In this document: positions 46,845-55,294 of the stretch, one piece after another | Layout of the letters: each line of letters opens with the position of its first letter | How positions within the stretch are numbered: the first letter of the stretch is position 1 | DNA from: an uncultured Roseobacter sp. | GTDB lineage: Bacteria > Pseudomonadota > Alphaproteobacteria > Rhodobacterales > Rhodobacteraceae | Length of the DNA stretch: 64,000 nucleotides | Direction of reading: 5' to 3' | Assembly: GCF_947496515.1 (NCBI RefSeq) | Contig: NZ_CANMDB010000003.1 | Coordinates: 62,001 to 126,000 of the forward strand | Notes under the pieces: generated by a model | What the model was told of the DNA's origin: nothing | The model's input: only the letters and a program-made list of their open reading frames with translations | The model's database searches: none | Program-made: the position numbers and the translations under genes

Positions 46845-48716
46845 GTGTTTCACGTGAAACATTTTGATGTGGTGGTGATCGGTGGTGGTCACGCAGGCAC
46901 TGAGGCAGCGCATGCCGCAGCCCGAATGGGTGTGCGGACCGCGCTTGTGACAATGTCGGAGAGCGACATTGGCGTGATGTCTTGCAATCCTGCCATTGGT
47001 GGGTTGGGCAAGGGGCATCTTGTCCGGGAGATCGATGCGCTGGACGGGGTGATGGCTCGTGTAGCGGATAAAGCCGGTATTCAGTTTCGCTTGCTCAACC
47101 GTCGAAAAGGGCCGGCGGTGCAAGGGCCTCGTGCCCAGGCAGACCGCGATGTATATCGTCATACCATGCTGGCGGAGACTCGGGCTCAGTCAAACCTGGC
47201 GATCGTAACCGGAGAGGTAGTCGATTTTCGCGTGAAAGGCGGTGCTATCGCGGGCGTGGTTCTGAAAGATGGGACCCAACTTGAGGCGACGCGGGTCATT
47301 CTGACCAGCGGCACCTTTCTAAGGGGTGTGGTACACATTGGTGATATTGCCCGGTCTGGTGGTCGGTTTGGTGAAGAGGCGTCTGTGCGGTTGGCCGAGC
47401 GGATTGATGACTTCGGATTGCCACTTGGTCGGTTGAAGACCGGTACGCCACCTCGCTTGGACGGTAGGACCATTCGCTGGGATCTGCTGGAGGATCAACC
47501 TGGTGATGACGATCCAACCTTTTTCTCCTTTCTGACCCGTGAAACGAGTGCGCGTCAGGTTTCCTGCGGCATCACCCACACCAACGAGCTTACACATCAA
47601 ATCATCCGGGAGAATCTCGAGCGCTCTGCAATGTACGGAGGCCATATCGACGGGGTTGGGCCTCGGTATTGCCCGTCAATTGAAGACAAGATTGTTCGGT
47701 TCGCCGATAAGGATTCACACCAGATCTTTCTGGAACCTGAGGGGTTGAAAAGTGATCTGATCTATCCCAATGGTATTTCGACGTCGCTACCACAAGATGT
47801 GCAGGAAAGCTACGTCCGGTCCATATATGGGTTGGAACAGGCGGTGATCGTACAGCCGGGCTATGCGATCGAGTATGATTACGTTGATCCGCGTGCGTTG
47901 GATGCGACATTGGCTTTGCCGACGGTCAAGGGCCTGTACCTCGCGGGACAGGTAAACGGCACCACCGGGTATGAGGAGGCAGCCGCCCAAGGGATGGTGG
48001 CCGGGTTGAACGCGGCGCGGGACGTGCAGGGTGGTGAGCCAGTGATCTTCTCGCGTTCCGACAGTTATATCGGGGTAATGGTTGATGATCTCACCACGCG
48101 TGGTGTCACCGAGCCCTACCGCATGTTCACGTCTCGGGCGGAATTCCGACTGTCTTTGCGGGTCGACAACGCTGATCAGCGGCTGACGCCGACTGGGATT
48201 ACGCTTGGTTGTGTGGGTCAGCGGCGATCGGAAGTCTTAGAGGACAAGATGGCGCGTCTGGATAGTGGGCGACATGCGTTGAGTGAGCAGACGTTTACGC
48301 CATCGCAAGTGTCTGCCGTTGGGATCCGGATAAATCAGGACGGATCAAAGCGGACCGGGATGCAGCTTTTGGCGTTTCCCGATGTCAGTTTCGCTGAGAT
48401 TGAGCGGCTGGATCCGCGCTTCAGTGCAATCGATGGGGAGATACAGCGGCAATTGGAGCGAGAAGCGCTCTATGCCAATTACATCGAGCGACAGCAGCGG
48501 GATATTGAAGCGTTGCGGCGGGATGAGGCGCATGTCATCCCGACAGACTTCGACTTTGCGGCGTTGAATGGTCTGTCGAGTGAGCTCAGGGCGAAGTTGA
48601 CCACGACCCGGCCGGGATCCTTGGCGCAAGCAGCTCGGATTGACGGGATGACCCCTGCCGCTTTAACGCTCATCTTGGCACGTTTACGCCAGAGATCAGG
48701 GAAGCAGTCCGCGTGA
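46845..48716 (+). CDS. mnmG: tRNA uridine-5-carboxymethylaminomethyl synthesis enzyme MnmG (GidA)
   Basis: FAD enzyme partner of MnmE. A 623-residue protein: FAD-binding [89 protein letters not shown], and a C-terminal helical domain. The GTG start at 46845 reads straight through a perfect parS palindrome, giving the N-terminus MFHVKHFD; the same coding solution is common in alphaproteobacteria. Compared with its neighbours it uses many GGT, TTG and GAT codons. Its stop overlaps the rsmG start (GTGA). Confidence 0.96.
   Translation: MFHVKHFDVVVIGGGHAGTEAAHAAARMGVRTALVTMSESDIGVMSCNPAIGGLGKGHLVREIDALDGVMARVADKAGIQFRLLNRRKGPAVQGPRAQADRDVYRHTMLAETRAQSNLAIVTGEVVDFRVKGGAIAGVVLKDGTQLEATRVILTSGTFLRGVVHIGDIARSGGRFGEEASVRLAERIDDFGLPLGRLKTGTPPRLDGRTIRWDLLEDQPGDDDPTFFSFLTRETSARQVSCGITHTNELTHQIIRENLERSAMYGGHIDGVGPRYCPSIEDKIVRFADKDSHQIFLEPEGLKSDLIYPNGISTSLPQDVQESYVRSIYGLEQAVIVQPGYAIEYDYVDPRALDATLALPTVKGLYLAGQVNGTTGYEEAAAQGMVAGLNAARDVQGGEPVIFSRSDSYIGVMVDDLTTRGVTEPYRMFTSRAEFRLSLRVDNADQRLTPTGITLGCVGQRRSEVLEDKMARLDSGRHALSEQTFTPSQVSAVGIRINQDGSKRTGMQLLAFPDVSFAEIERLDPRFSAIDGEIQRQLEREALYANYIERQQRDIEALRRDEAHVIPTDFDFAALNGLSSELRAKLTTTRPGSLAQAARIDGMTPAALTLILARLRQRSGKQSA
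46846..46861. promoter_or_regulatory. parS centromere site 1 (in the mnmG start)
   Basis: TGTTTCACGTGAAACA matches the 16-bp parS consensus perfectly and is a complete palindrome. It overlaps the first six codons of mnmG. ParB, encoded 3.3 kb downstream, is expected to load here. Confidence 0.95.
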
Positions 48717-49318
48717 CAGCTTGGCGACCGGATGTTTCACGTGAAACATCTGATAAACTGACGTGTTATCACGATCTCTTGCTGACGTGGACACAGAAGA
48801 TTAACTTGATCTCCAAATCCAGTGTCCCTGATATCTGGCACCGCCATATCTGGGATTCGTCACAAGTGATTTCCTGGATCGCGGGTCGGCAGCACTGGGT
48901 TGATCTGGGAAGCGGCGGTGGTCTGCCCGGTCTGATCGTCGCGATCCTTGGTCAGGAAATTGAACCGGATCTGACGGTCACAATGATTGAAAGCGATGTG
49001 CGAAAGGCGACTTTCCTGCGTAAGGTCATCCGGGAACTTGGCTTAAAGGCGACTGTCATCGTTGACCGGATTGAAGCGGCGCCCGCGCAGAACGGAGATG
49101 TTGTCTCCGCACGTGCTCTGGCTGATCTGACACAGCTACTGGGTCTCGGGCAAAGGCATGTGTCCTCTGGTGGGACGCTATTGTTTCTGAAGGGTGCCAA
49201 CTGGAAAAAAGAGGTAGAAGCCGCGCGTGAGGCGTGGTCATTTGACCTGGTGGCCCATAAGAGTAAAACGAACGCGGAGGCAGCTGTGCTGGAGGTGAGG
49301 GGTATTGAACGTGTCTGA
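48713..49318 (+). CDS. rsmG: 16S rRNA (guanine-527 N7) methyltransferase RsmG (GidB)
   Basis: Methylates N7 of G527 in 16S rRNA; loss gives low-level streptomycin resistance in many bacteria. The 201-residue protein has [21 protein letters not shown] and [12 protein letters not shown], the SAM loop [19 protein letters not shown] and [12 protein letters not shown]. Residues DVSRETS (7-13) are encoded by the second parS palindrome, a telling hallmark. GTG start overlaps mnmG; parA begins inside its 3' end. Confidence 0.95.
   Translation: MTAWRPDVSRETSDKLTCYHDLLLTWTQKINLISKSSVPDIWHRHIWDSSQVISWIAGRQHWVDLGSGGGLPGLIVAILGQEIEPDLTVTMIESDVRKATFLRKVIRELGLKATVIVDRIEAAPAQNGDVVSARALADLTQLLGLGQRHVSSGGTLLFLKGANWKKEVEAAREAWSFDLVAHKSKTNAEAAVLEVRGIERV
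48733..48748. promoter_or_regulatory. parS centromere site 2 (in the rsmG start)
   Basis: A second perfect TGTTTCACGTGAAACA, 1,887 bp from site 1 and 562 bp before parA. It is translated as VSRET in rsmG. Confidence 0.95.
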
Positions 49319-50120
49319 TATCGCACCGCCAAATGGTCCCAAGATCATCGCCGTGGCGAACCAGAAAGGTGGTGTGGGAAAGACCACAACCACCATTAAT
49401 CTGGCGGCAGCGCTGGCCGAAGAGGGTAGTCAGGTCCTTGTTGTGGATCTCGATCCGCAAGGCAATGCCTCCACTGGGCTGGGGATTGAGGTCGAGGATC
49501 GGAGGTATACGACCTATGATCTTTTGCTGGGCGATACAGAGCTATCCTCGATCATCCTGCCGACAGAGACGCCTGGATTGTCCATTATTCCGGCAACGGT
49601 TGATCTGAGCTCTGCCGATATCGAATTGATTTCAAACGAAAAACGTAGCTTTTTGCTGCACGATGCGCTTCGTCAGCCAGCCATTGGGCCCTTTGGGCTG
49701 GACTATATCCTGATTGACTGCCCGCCCTCGCTCAATCTGCTGACAGTCAACGCCATGATTGCGGCGCATTCCGTGCTGGTGCCGCTCCAAAGCGAGTTCT
49801 TTGCGCTGGAGGGGCTTTCGCAGCTCATGCTCACGATCCGAGAGGTTCGGTACAGCGGTAATCAGGATCTGAGGATCGAGGGGATCGTGCTGACCATGTA
49901 TGATAGCCGGAACAATCTGTCGTTGCAGGTAGAGCAGGACGCGCGGGACAACTTGGGTGATCTGGTTTTCGCAACACGGATCCCGAGAAACGTGCGGGTC
50001 AGCGAGGCGCCGTCCTTTGCCATGCCCGTGCTGCGATATGATACGATGTCCAAGGGCGCACAGGCCTACCGGGCGCTGGCGCAGGAAGTCCTGAGCAAAA
50101 ACGCGGCGGCAGTGGGGTAG
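49311..50120 (+). CDS. parA: Chromosome partitioning ATPase ParA
   Basis: Walker-type ATPase that moves ParB-parS complexes. The 269-residue protein has the deviant Walker [22 protein letters not shown]' segment [14 protein letters not shown], Walker [18 protein letters not shown] and the DNA-binding basic C-terminal half. I chose GTG at 49311 ([11 protein letters not shown]); a TTG at 49305 with GGAGG nine bases upstream is an alternative adding two residues. Overlaps the rsmG end by 8 nt; parB follows after 6 bp. Confidence 0.96.
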   Translation: MSDIAPPNGPKIIAVANQKGGVGKTTTTINLAAALAEEGSQVLVVDLDPQGNASTGLGIEVEDRRYTTYDLLLGDTELSSIILPTETPGLSIIPATVDLSSADIELISNEKRSFLLHDALRQPAIGPFGLDYILIDCPPSLNLLTVNAMIAAHSVLVPLQSEFFALEGLSQLMLTIREVRYSGNQDLRIEGIVLTMYDSRNNLSLQVEQDARDNLGDLVFATRIPRNVRVSEAPSFAMPVLRYDTMSKGAQAYRALAQEVLSKNAAAVG

Positions 50121-50126
50121 ATCAAG

Positions 50127-51023
50127 ATGGCGGGTGGTATGGATCGGAAACGTGGGCTCGGCCGGGGGCTGTCGGCGCTGATGTCTGACGTGGCGGAGAC
50201 GGAGCGGAGCACCAGCGCGGGCCAAGCAACGGCGGACCGTCTCATTCCGATTGAAAAGATCGCTCCGAACCCGGACCAGCCGCGCAAACGGTTCGCCGAA
50301 GCCGATCTGAAGGACCTCGCCGCGTCCATTCGTGAAAAGGGTGTTCTGCAACCTCTGATTGTGCGGGTGGTTGGCCCGGAACGGTACGAAATCGTCGCGG
50401 GGGAACGGCGTTGGCGCGCAGCGCAGCTGGCCAATCAGCACGAATTGCCGGTGGTGATCCGGGACTTCACGGACGCTGAGGTGCTCGAGGTCGCGATCAT
50501 CGAGAACATCCAGCGGGCAGATCTGAACCCGATTGAAGAGGCAGCAGGCTACCGGCAGTTGATGGAGCGGTTCGGTCACACCCAGGAAAAACTGGCCGAA
50601 GCGCTTGGAAAGAGCCGCAGCCATATTGCCAACCTGATGCGGTTGCTGAGCCTGCCGGAGGACGTGTTGGATTTTGTTCGCCAAGGAGATCTGAGTGCGG
50701 GTCATGCGCGGGCGTTGATCCCGGCGACGGACCGGGTGGCGCTGGCGCAAGAGGTGATCAAGGGCGGTTTGTCGGTGCGCGCGACCGAGGCGCTGGTCAA
50801 GAAACACATCGCTGGCGACACCGGGCCAGATGTGCGCCGTACGGCAGCGCCGGTTGAGGAAAAGGACGCGGATACCAAGGCGCTCGAGGGGGATCTCTCC
50901 GCTGCTTTGGGTATGAAGGTGACGTTGGATCATGCGCCGGGCGGTGAAGGTGGCCGGATGACGTTGCAGTACAAATCGCTTGACCAGCTCGATGAGCTGT
51001 GCCGCTTGCTGGGCGGATCCTAA
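50127..51023 (+). CDS. parB: Chromosome partitioning protein ParB
   Basis: CTP-dependent DNA clamp that loads at parS. The 298-residue protein has an N-terminal ParA-activating segment (KRGLGRGLSALMSD), the CTPase motifs NPDQPRKRF and GERRWRAAQ (residues 92-100), ENIQRADLNPIEEA, a helix-turn-helix (EKLAEALGKSRSHIANLMRLL, about 152-172) and a C-terminal dimerisation domain. Its end overlaps the 3' end of convergent hemW by 4 bp. Both cognate parS sites lie upstream in the same gene cluster. Confidence 0.97.
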   Translation: MAGGMDRKRGLGRGLSALMSDVAETERSTSAGQATADRLIPIEKIAPNPDQPRKRFAEADLKDLAASIREKGVLQPLIVRVVGPERYEIVAGERRWRAAQLANQHELPVVIRDFTDAEVLEVAIIENIQRADLNPIEEAAGYRQLMERFGHTQEKLAEALGKSRSHIANLMRLLSLPEDVLDFVRQGDLSAGHARALIPATDRVALAQEVIKGGLSVRATEALVKKHIAGDTGPDVRRTAAPVEEKDADTKALEGDLSAALGMKVTLDHAPGGEGGRMTLQYKSLDQLDELCRLLGGS

Positions 51024-52177
51024 TCCGACAATAGAGCTTCCAGAACCGCGTTTAGCACTCTAACACCTTGATTTGTAGCAGTTAAAGTGTCACCTTGGGT
51101 CGTGACCATACCCAGCTCAAGCATCTGATACAGCCGGTCCGGAGACAGTGGCCGATCTTTCAACGTCTCGTACCGGGTCATGCTGATACCTTCCCGTAAC
51201 CGCAGCCCCATCAGGAGGTATTCACTGGCCTGATCATCGGCTGTCAGAACCTGACGGGGTTTCTCGCCGGACCCGCCCGACACAGCACTCAGCCAGCGAT
51301 CCGGGTTCGAATAGCTTTCGGTGGCGTAGCGCGCGCCGTTCACCGTTAACCGACCGTGGGCACCCGGCCCGATCCCGAGGTAGTCGCCGTAGCGCCAGTA
51401 GATCAGGTTGTGTCGGGACTGCGCCCCATCGGCTGCGTGGTTGGAGACCTCATAGGCGGGCATTCCGTGGGCGGCACAGATGTCTTGTGTCATCTCGAAA
51501 AGATCCGCGCCGAGGTCGTCGTCCGGCAGCCCGCGGAGTTTGCCTGCGTTGTAGCGGTCACCGAAGGCGGTGCCCTGTTCGATGGTCAGCTGGTAGAGCG
51601 ACAGATGATCAACGGCGAGGTCCAGCGCTCGGGTCAGTTCCTCTCGCCATTCGGCGGGGGTCTGATCCTGCCGCGCGTAGATCAGATCAAAGCTGACGCG
51701 GTCAAAGGTGCTGCGCGCGATGTCGAAGGCTGCCATCGCCTCACGCGCGCTGTGCATGCGTCCGAGCCGCTGCAGATCGACGTCGTTGAGCGCCTGGATG
51801 CCCATGGATATGCGGTTCACGCCCGCAGCGTGGAACGCGGTAAAACGGTCCGCTTCGACGGAAGTGGGATTCGCCTCCAGGGTGACTTCGAGATCATTGG
51901 CACAAGGCCAATGATGCCGGACGCGATCGATCACACGTGCCGCTGTTTCGGGATCCATTAGGCTGGGCGTGCCGCCGCCAAAAAACACGGAATGCAGCAC
52001 ACGGCCCGGCGTTTCCGCGGCAGCCCGGTCAAGTTCGGCGAGATACGCTTTGCACCAGGCGGCGTGGTCGATTGTGCGCGTCACGTGGCTGTTGAAGTCG
52101 CAGTAGGGGCATTTGGCCGCGCAATAGGGCCAGTGCAGGTAGAGGCCGAAGCCGCCCGCTTGCCAGTCGTCAGCCAA
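51020..52177 (-). CDS. hemW: HemW, radical SAM heme chaperone
   Basis: A 385-residue radical SAM protein with the cluster motif CAAKCPYC (Cys19, Cys23, Cys26), FFGGGTPSLM, EANPTS and VNRISMGIQ. The HNLIYW segment and lack of an N-terminal extension fit HemW (heme insertion) better than the coproporphyrinogen dehydrogenase HemN. Start is TTG at 52177, the first possible codon in this frame, with a weak AGG site, and it overlaps the rdgB end by 8 nt. Third gene of rph-rdgB-hemW. Confidence 0.9.
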   Translation of the reverse strand: MADDWQAGGFGLYLHWPYCAAKCPYCDFNSHVTRTIDHAAWCKAYLAELDRAAAETPGRVLHSVFFGGGTPSLMDPETAARVIDRVRHHWPCANDLEVTLEANPTSVEADRFTAFHAAGVNRISMGIQALNDVDLQRLGRMHSAREAMAAFDIARSTFDRVSFDLIYARQDQTPAEWREELTRALDLAVDHLSLYQLTIEQGTAFGDRYNAGKLRGLPDDDLGADLFEMTQDICAAHGMPAYEVSNHAADGAQSRHNLIYWRYGDYLGIGPGAHGRLTVNGARYATESYSNPDRWLSAVSGGSGEKPRQVLTADDQASEYLLMGLRLREGISMTRYETLKDRPLSPDRLYQMLELGMVTTQGDTLTATNQGVRVLNAVLEALLSD

Positions 52178-52781
52178 AGCAACCTGCGATCAGTTTGGCG
52201 AAGGCATCGGCGCGGTGGCTGATCCGGTTCTTCTGCGCGGGGTCCATTTCCGCAAAGGTGATGTCATACCCTTCCGGTTGGAACATTGGATCATACCCGT
52301 GACCCGTACGCCCCCGTATGGGCCAGACAAGCGTGCCTGAAACGGTTCCGGCAAACACCTCTTCGTGCCCGTCGGGCCAGGCGAGCACCAGTGTCGCGCA
52401 AAACTGGGCCTTGCGGGGGTGCGGCGCCTGCCGCTCCTCCAGCAAGTTGTGGGTCTCGGTCATGGCCATGACGAAGTCGCGACCATCGGGTGTCTCGGCC
52501 CAGTCTGCGGTATAGACGCCCGGGGCGCCGTCGAGTGCCTCCACTTCAATCCCGGAATCATCTGCCAGAGCGGGCAGACCCGTGGCGGCGACGGCGGCGC
52601 GCGCCTTGATCCGGGCATTTCCGACAAAGGTGGTCTCGGTCTCGTCAGGCTCGGGCAGATCCATCTCGGCCGCGCCAACGACCCGCACGCCATGGGGCTC
52701 GAAAAGCTGCCGCATCTCGTCCAGTTTGCCCGCGTTATGCGTGGCGATCAGGATACGGTCGCCTTCAAACCGGCGTGTCAT
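52170..52781 (-). CDS. rdgB: dITP/XTP pyrophosphatase RdgB
   Basis: Removes deaminated purine nucleotides (ITP, dITP, XTP). A 203-residue Ham1-family protein with [12 protein letters not shown] at the N-terminus, [44 protein letters not shown] and a final [17 protein letters not shown]. The ATG at 52781 overlaps the rph stop (ATGA); the frame stays open upstream but without family sequence. Confidence 0.96.
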   Translation of the reverse strand: MTRRFEGDRILIATHNAGKLDEMRQLFEPHGVRVVGAAEMDLPEPDETETTFVGNARIKARAAVAATGLPALADDSGIEVEALDGAPGVYTADWAETPDGRDFVMAMTETHNLLEERQAPHPRKAQFCATLVLAWPDGHEEVFAGTVSGTLVWPIRGRTGHGYDPMFQPEGYDITFAEMDPAQKNRISHRADAFAKLIAGCFG

Positions 52782-53491
52782 GCGGTGGCCGTCTTTTGTG
52801 CGGCGACAAGCTCCCCCACACCCTTTTCGGCCAGATCCATCAGCTGGTTCATCTGATCGCGCGAGAAGGTAGCACCTTCGGCGCTCATCTGCACTTCGAT
52901 CAGACGGTGCGTGCCGGTCATGATAAAGTTGCCATCGACGCCCGCCTCGGAATCCTCCGGGTAGTCGAGATCGAGCACCGGTTGGCCTGCGTAGATGCCG
53001 CAGCTGATCGCCGCGACAGGGTCGGGCATGGGGTCGCTGATCACATCGCCCGCTTTCATCAGCGCGTTGACGGCGAGGCGGAGCGCAACCCAGCCGCCGG
53101 TGATGGAGGCGCAACGGGTGCCGCCGTCCGCCTGCAGCACGTCACAGTCCACGGTGATCTGGCGTTCGCCAAGGGCCACCCGGTCGATGCCCGCCCGCAG
53201 GGAGCGCCCGATCAGCCGCTGGATTTCCACCGTGCGACCACCTTGTTTTCCGGCGGTTGCTTCACGCCGCATGCGCGTGTTGGTGGCGCGGGGCAGCATG
53301 CCGTATTCCGCGGTGACCCAGCCGAGGCCGGAGCCCTTGATGAAAGGCGGCACCCGATCCTCGATGGTCGCGGTGCACAGCACATGGGTGTCGCCCATGC
53401 GGATGAGGGCGCAGCCTTCGGCGTGTTTCGTGAAATCCGTCTCGATGGAAACGGCACGCATTTCGTCCAGAGCTCGACCAGAGGGGCGCAT
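52778..53491 (-). CDS. rph: Ribonuclease PH
   Basis: Phosphorolytic 3'-5' exoribonuclease for tRNA 3' trimming. A 237-residue protein beginning [18 protein letters not shown], with [56 protein letters not shown] and [19 protein letters not shown]. Divergent from hrcA-grpE across about 109 bp, the usual alphaproteobacterial arrangement. Confidence 0.97.
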   Translation of the reverse strand: MRPSGRALDEMRAVSIETDFTKHAEGCALIRMGDTHVLCTATIEDRVPPFIKGSGLGWVTAEYGMLPRATNTRMRREATAGKQGGRTVEIQRLIGRSLRAGIDRVALGERQITVDCDVLQADGGTRCASITGGWVALRLAVNALMKAGDVISDPMPDPVAAISCGIYAGQPVLDLDYPEDSEAGVDGNFIMTGTHRLIEVQMSAEGATFSRDQMNQLMDLAEKGVGELVAAQKTATA

Positions 53492-53600
53492 GGTATATCC
53501 TTTGTTGATGCCACCCGATACCTGTGCGGGGTGGGCAGATGCAAGCCCGATTGAATTTCCGGCGGTTCATGCTTTTATGAGGACCAGCCAAGGATCCTTT

Positions 53601-54665
53601 ATGAACGATACCGCCAACATACTGGCCGAGATGAACGACCGATCGCGTGAAGTCTTTCGTCGCGTGGTGGAAGGGTACCTCGCCGATGGCACGCCCATGG
53701 GATCGCGGACGCTGACGCGGGATTTCAGTGAGAAGGTGAGTGCGGCGACAATCCGCAATGTGATGCAGGATCTGGAATATCTGGGTCTTTTGGACAGCCC
53801 GCATATCAGCGCGGGCCGCGTTCCGACTCAGCTGGGATTGCGGATGTTCGTGGATGGCCTGTTGGAGATCGGCGATCCCGATGATGCCGACCGGGGGAGA
53901 ATCGACGCGACCATGGCGTCGAATTCCGAAGATGTGGGCGGGTTGCTGGACCGCGTGGGCTCGGCCCTGTCGGGGGTGACGCAGGGGGCCTCGTTGGTGT
54001 TGACACCCAAGCACGAGGCGCCAATCAAACACATCGAGTTCGTGTCGCTCTCGCCCGAGCGGGCCCTGGTGGTGCTGGTTTTCGCCGATGGTCACGTGGA
54101 GAACCGGCTCTTTGCGCCGCCGCCCGGGCAGACGCCCAGCTCCATGCGGGAGGCGGCGAATTTTCTCAATGCGCTGATCGAGGGCAAGACGCTCAGCGAG
54201 CTGCATTCCACGCTGCAGACGCAGATCTCGGCCCGACGGCAGGAGATTGACAAGCTGGCGCAGGATCTGGTGGAAAGCGGTCTGGCGGTCTGGGAAGGCG
54301 AAGGTCAGGAAATCGAGCGGCTGATCGTCCGCGGGCGATCCAATCTGCTGAATGAAGACGGTCAGGCAGAGGATCTGGAACGCATCCGGCGGCTGTTTGA
54401 CGATCTGGAGCGCAAGCGCGATATCGCGGAGTTTCTGGAGCTCGCCGAGGACGGTGATGGCGTGCGCATTTTTATTGGCTCTGAAAACAAACTTTTTTCA
54501 CTTTCGGGTTCCTCTCTGGTGGTTTCCCCATATATGAACGCTGATCGAAAGATCATCGGTGCGGTGGGTGTTATCGGTCCCACGCGGCTGAATTATGGTC
54601 GCATCGTACCCATTGTGAATTATACGGCGCAGCTGGTCGGCAAGCTGATCTCCGACCGCAGCTAG
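53601..54665 (+). CDS. hrcA: Heat-inducible transcription repressor HrcA
   Basis: Repressor that binds CIRCE operators in front of groESL in alphaproteobacteria and needs GroEL to fold. The 354-residue protein has a winged-helix N-terminus (MNDRSREVFRRVVEGYLADG, SAATIRNVMQDLEYLGLLDSPH), a GAF-like middle, and FIGSENKLFSLSGSSLVVSPY and GVIGPTRLNYGRIVPIV near the end. Start at 53601 with AAGGATCC upstream. I find no CIRCE element in the region upstream, so this operon is probably not self-repressed by HrcA. Confidence 0.95.
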   Translation: MNDTANILAEMNDRSREVFRRVVEGYLADGTPMGSRTLTRDFSEKVSAATIRNVMQDLEYLGLLDSPHISAGRVPTQLGLRMFVDGLLEIGDPDDADRGRIDATMASNSEDVGGLLDRVGSALSGVTQGASLVLTPKHEAPIKHIEFVSLSPERALVVLVFADGHVENRLFAPPPGQTPSSMREAANFLNALIEGKTLSELHSTLQTQISARRQEIDKLAQDLVESGLAVWEGEGQEIERLIVRGRSNLLNEDGQAEDLERIRRLFDDLERKRDIAEFLELAEDGDGVRIFIGSENKLFSLSGSSLVVSPYMNADRKIIGAVGVIGPTRLNYGRIVPIVNYTAQLVGKLISDRS

Positions 54666-54674
54666 AGGTGGAAT

Positions 54675-55238
54675 ATGGCAGAGCCCAAGGACAACGAATT
54701 TCTGGACGATATCGAGAACGCCGAGGCGGAGGCCTTTGCCGATGAGATGGAAGAGATTGACGATGAGGCGCTGGAGATTGACCAGCTGCGGGCAGAGCGC
54801 GATCAGCTGAAGGACCGGTTCATGCGGGCGCTGGCGGATGCGGAGAACGCGCGCAAACGCTCCGACCGGGACCGGCGCGAAGCGGAGAACTACGGTGGGT
54901 CCAAGCTGAGCCGTGATATGCTGCCCGTGTACGACAATATGAAGCGCGCGCTGGAGACGGTGACCGAGGAGCAGATGGAAAGCAACTCTGCCCTGATCGA
55001 AGGGATCCAGTTGACGATGCGCGAGTTGCTGAGCGTCTTCAAGAAGCACGGGATCGAGATCATCGCGCCCGAGGTTGGTGACAGGTTCGATCCGCAGCAC
55101 CACCAGGCCATGTTCGAGGCGCCTTTGCCCGGGACCAAGGCAGGGGACATCATTCAGGTCGCTGCGGAAGGGTTCATGTTGCACGACCGGTTGTTGCGTC
55201 CCGCGCAGGTCGGGGTCTCCTCCGCTCCGGCGTCTTGA
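54675..55238 (+). CDS. grpE: Nucleotide exchange factor GrpE
   Basis: Releases ADP from DnaK. A 187-residue protein with an acidic N-terminal tail, a long coiled coil (ALEIDQLRAERDQLKDRFMRALADAENARKRS), and the C-terminal beta domain FDPQHHQAMFEAP ... GFMLHDRLLRPAQVGV. It begins 9 bp after hrcA. dnaK and dnaJ are not adjacent here. Confidence 0.96.
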   Translation: MAEPKDNEFLDDIENAEAEAFADEMEEIDDEALEIDQLRAERDQLKDRFMRALADAENARKRSDRDRREAENYGGSKLSRDMLPVYDNMKRALETVTEEQMESNSALIEGIQLTMRELLSVFKKHGIEIIAPEVGDRFDPQHHQAMFEAPLPGTKAGDIIQVAAEGFMLHDRLLRPAQVGVSSAPAS

Positions 55239-55294
55239 CGGCTGGTTGAGAGCGGCCCTCCGGGGGGAGTTTATCTGGCAAGATGAAGGAGCGG

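Noticed and set aside
51052-51060. TTAGCACTC, the left arm of a CIRCE element, inside the 3' end of hemW
   Set aside because: The expected right arm GAGTGCTAA after 9 bp is absent (GATTTGTAG is found), and the site is inside a coding region far from a heat-shock promoter.
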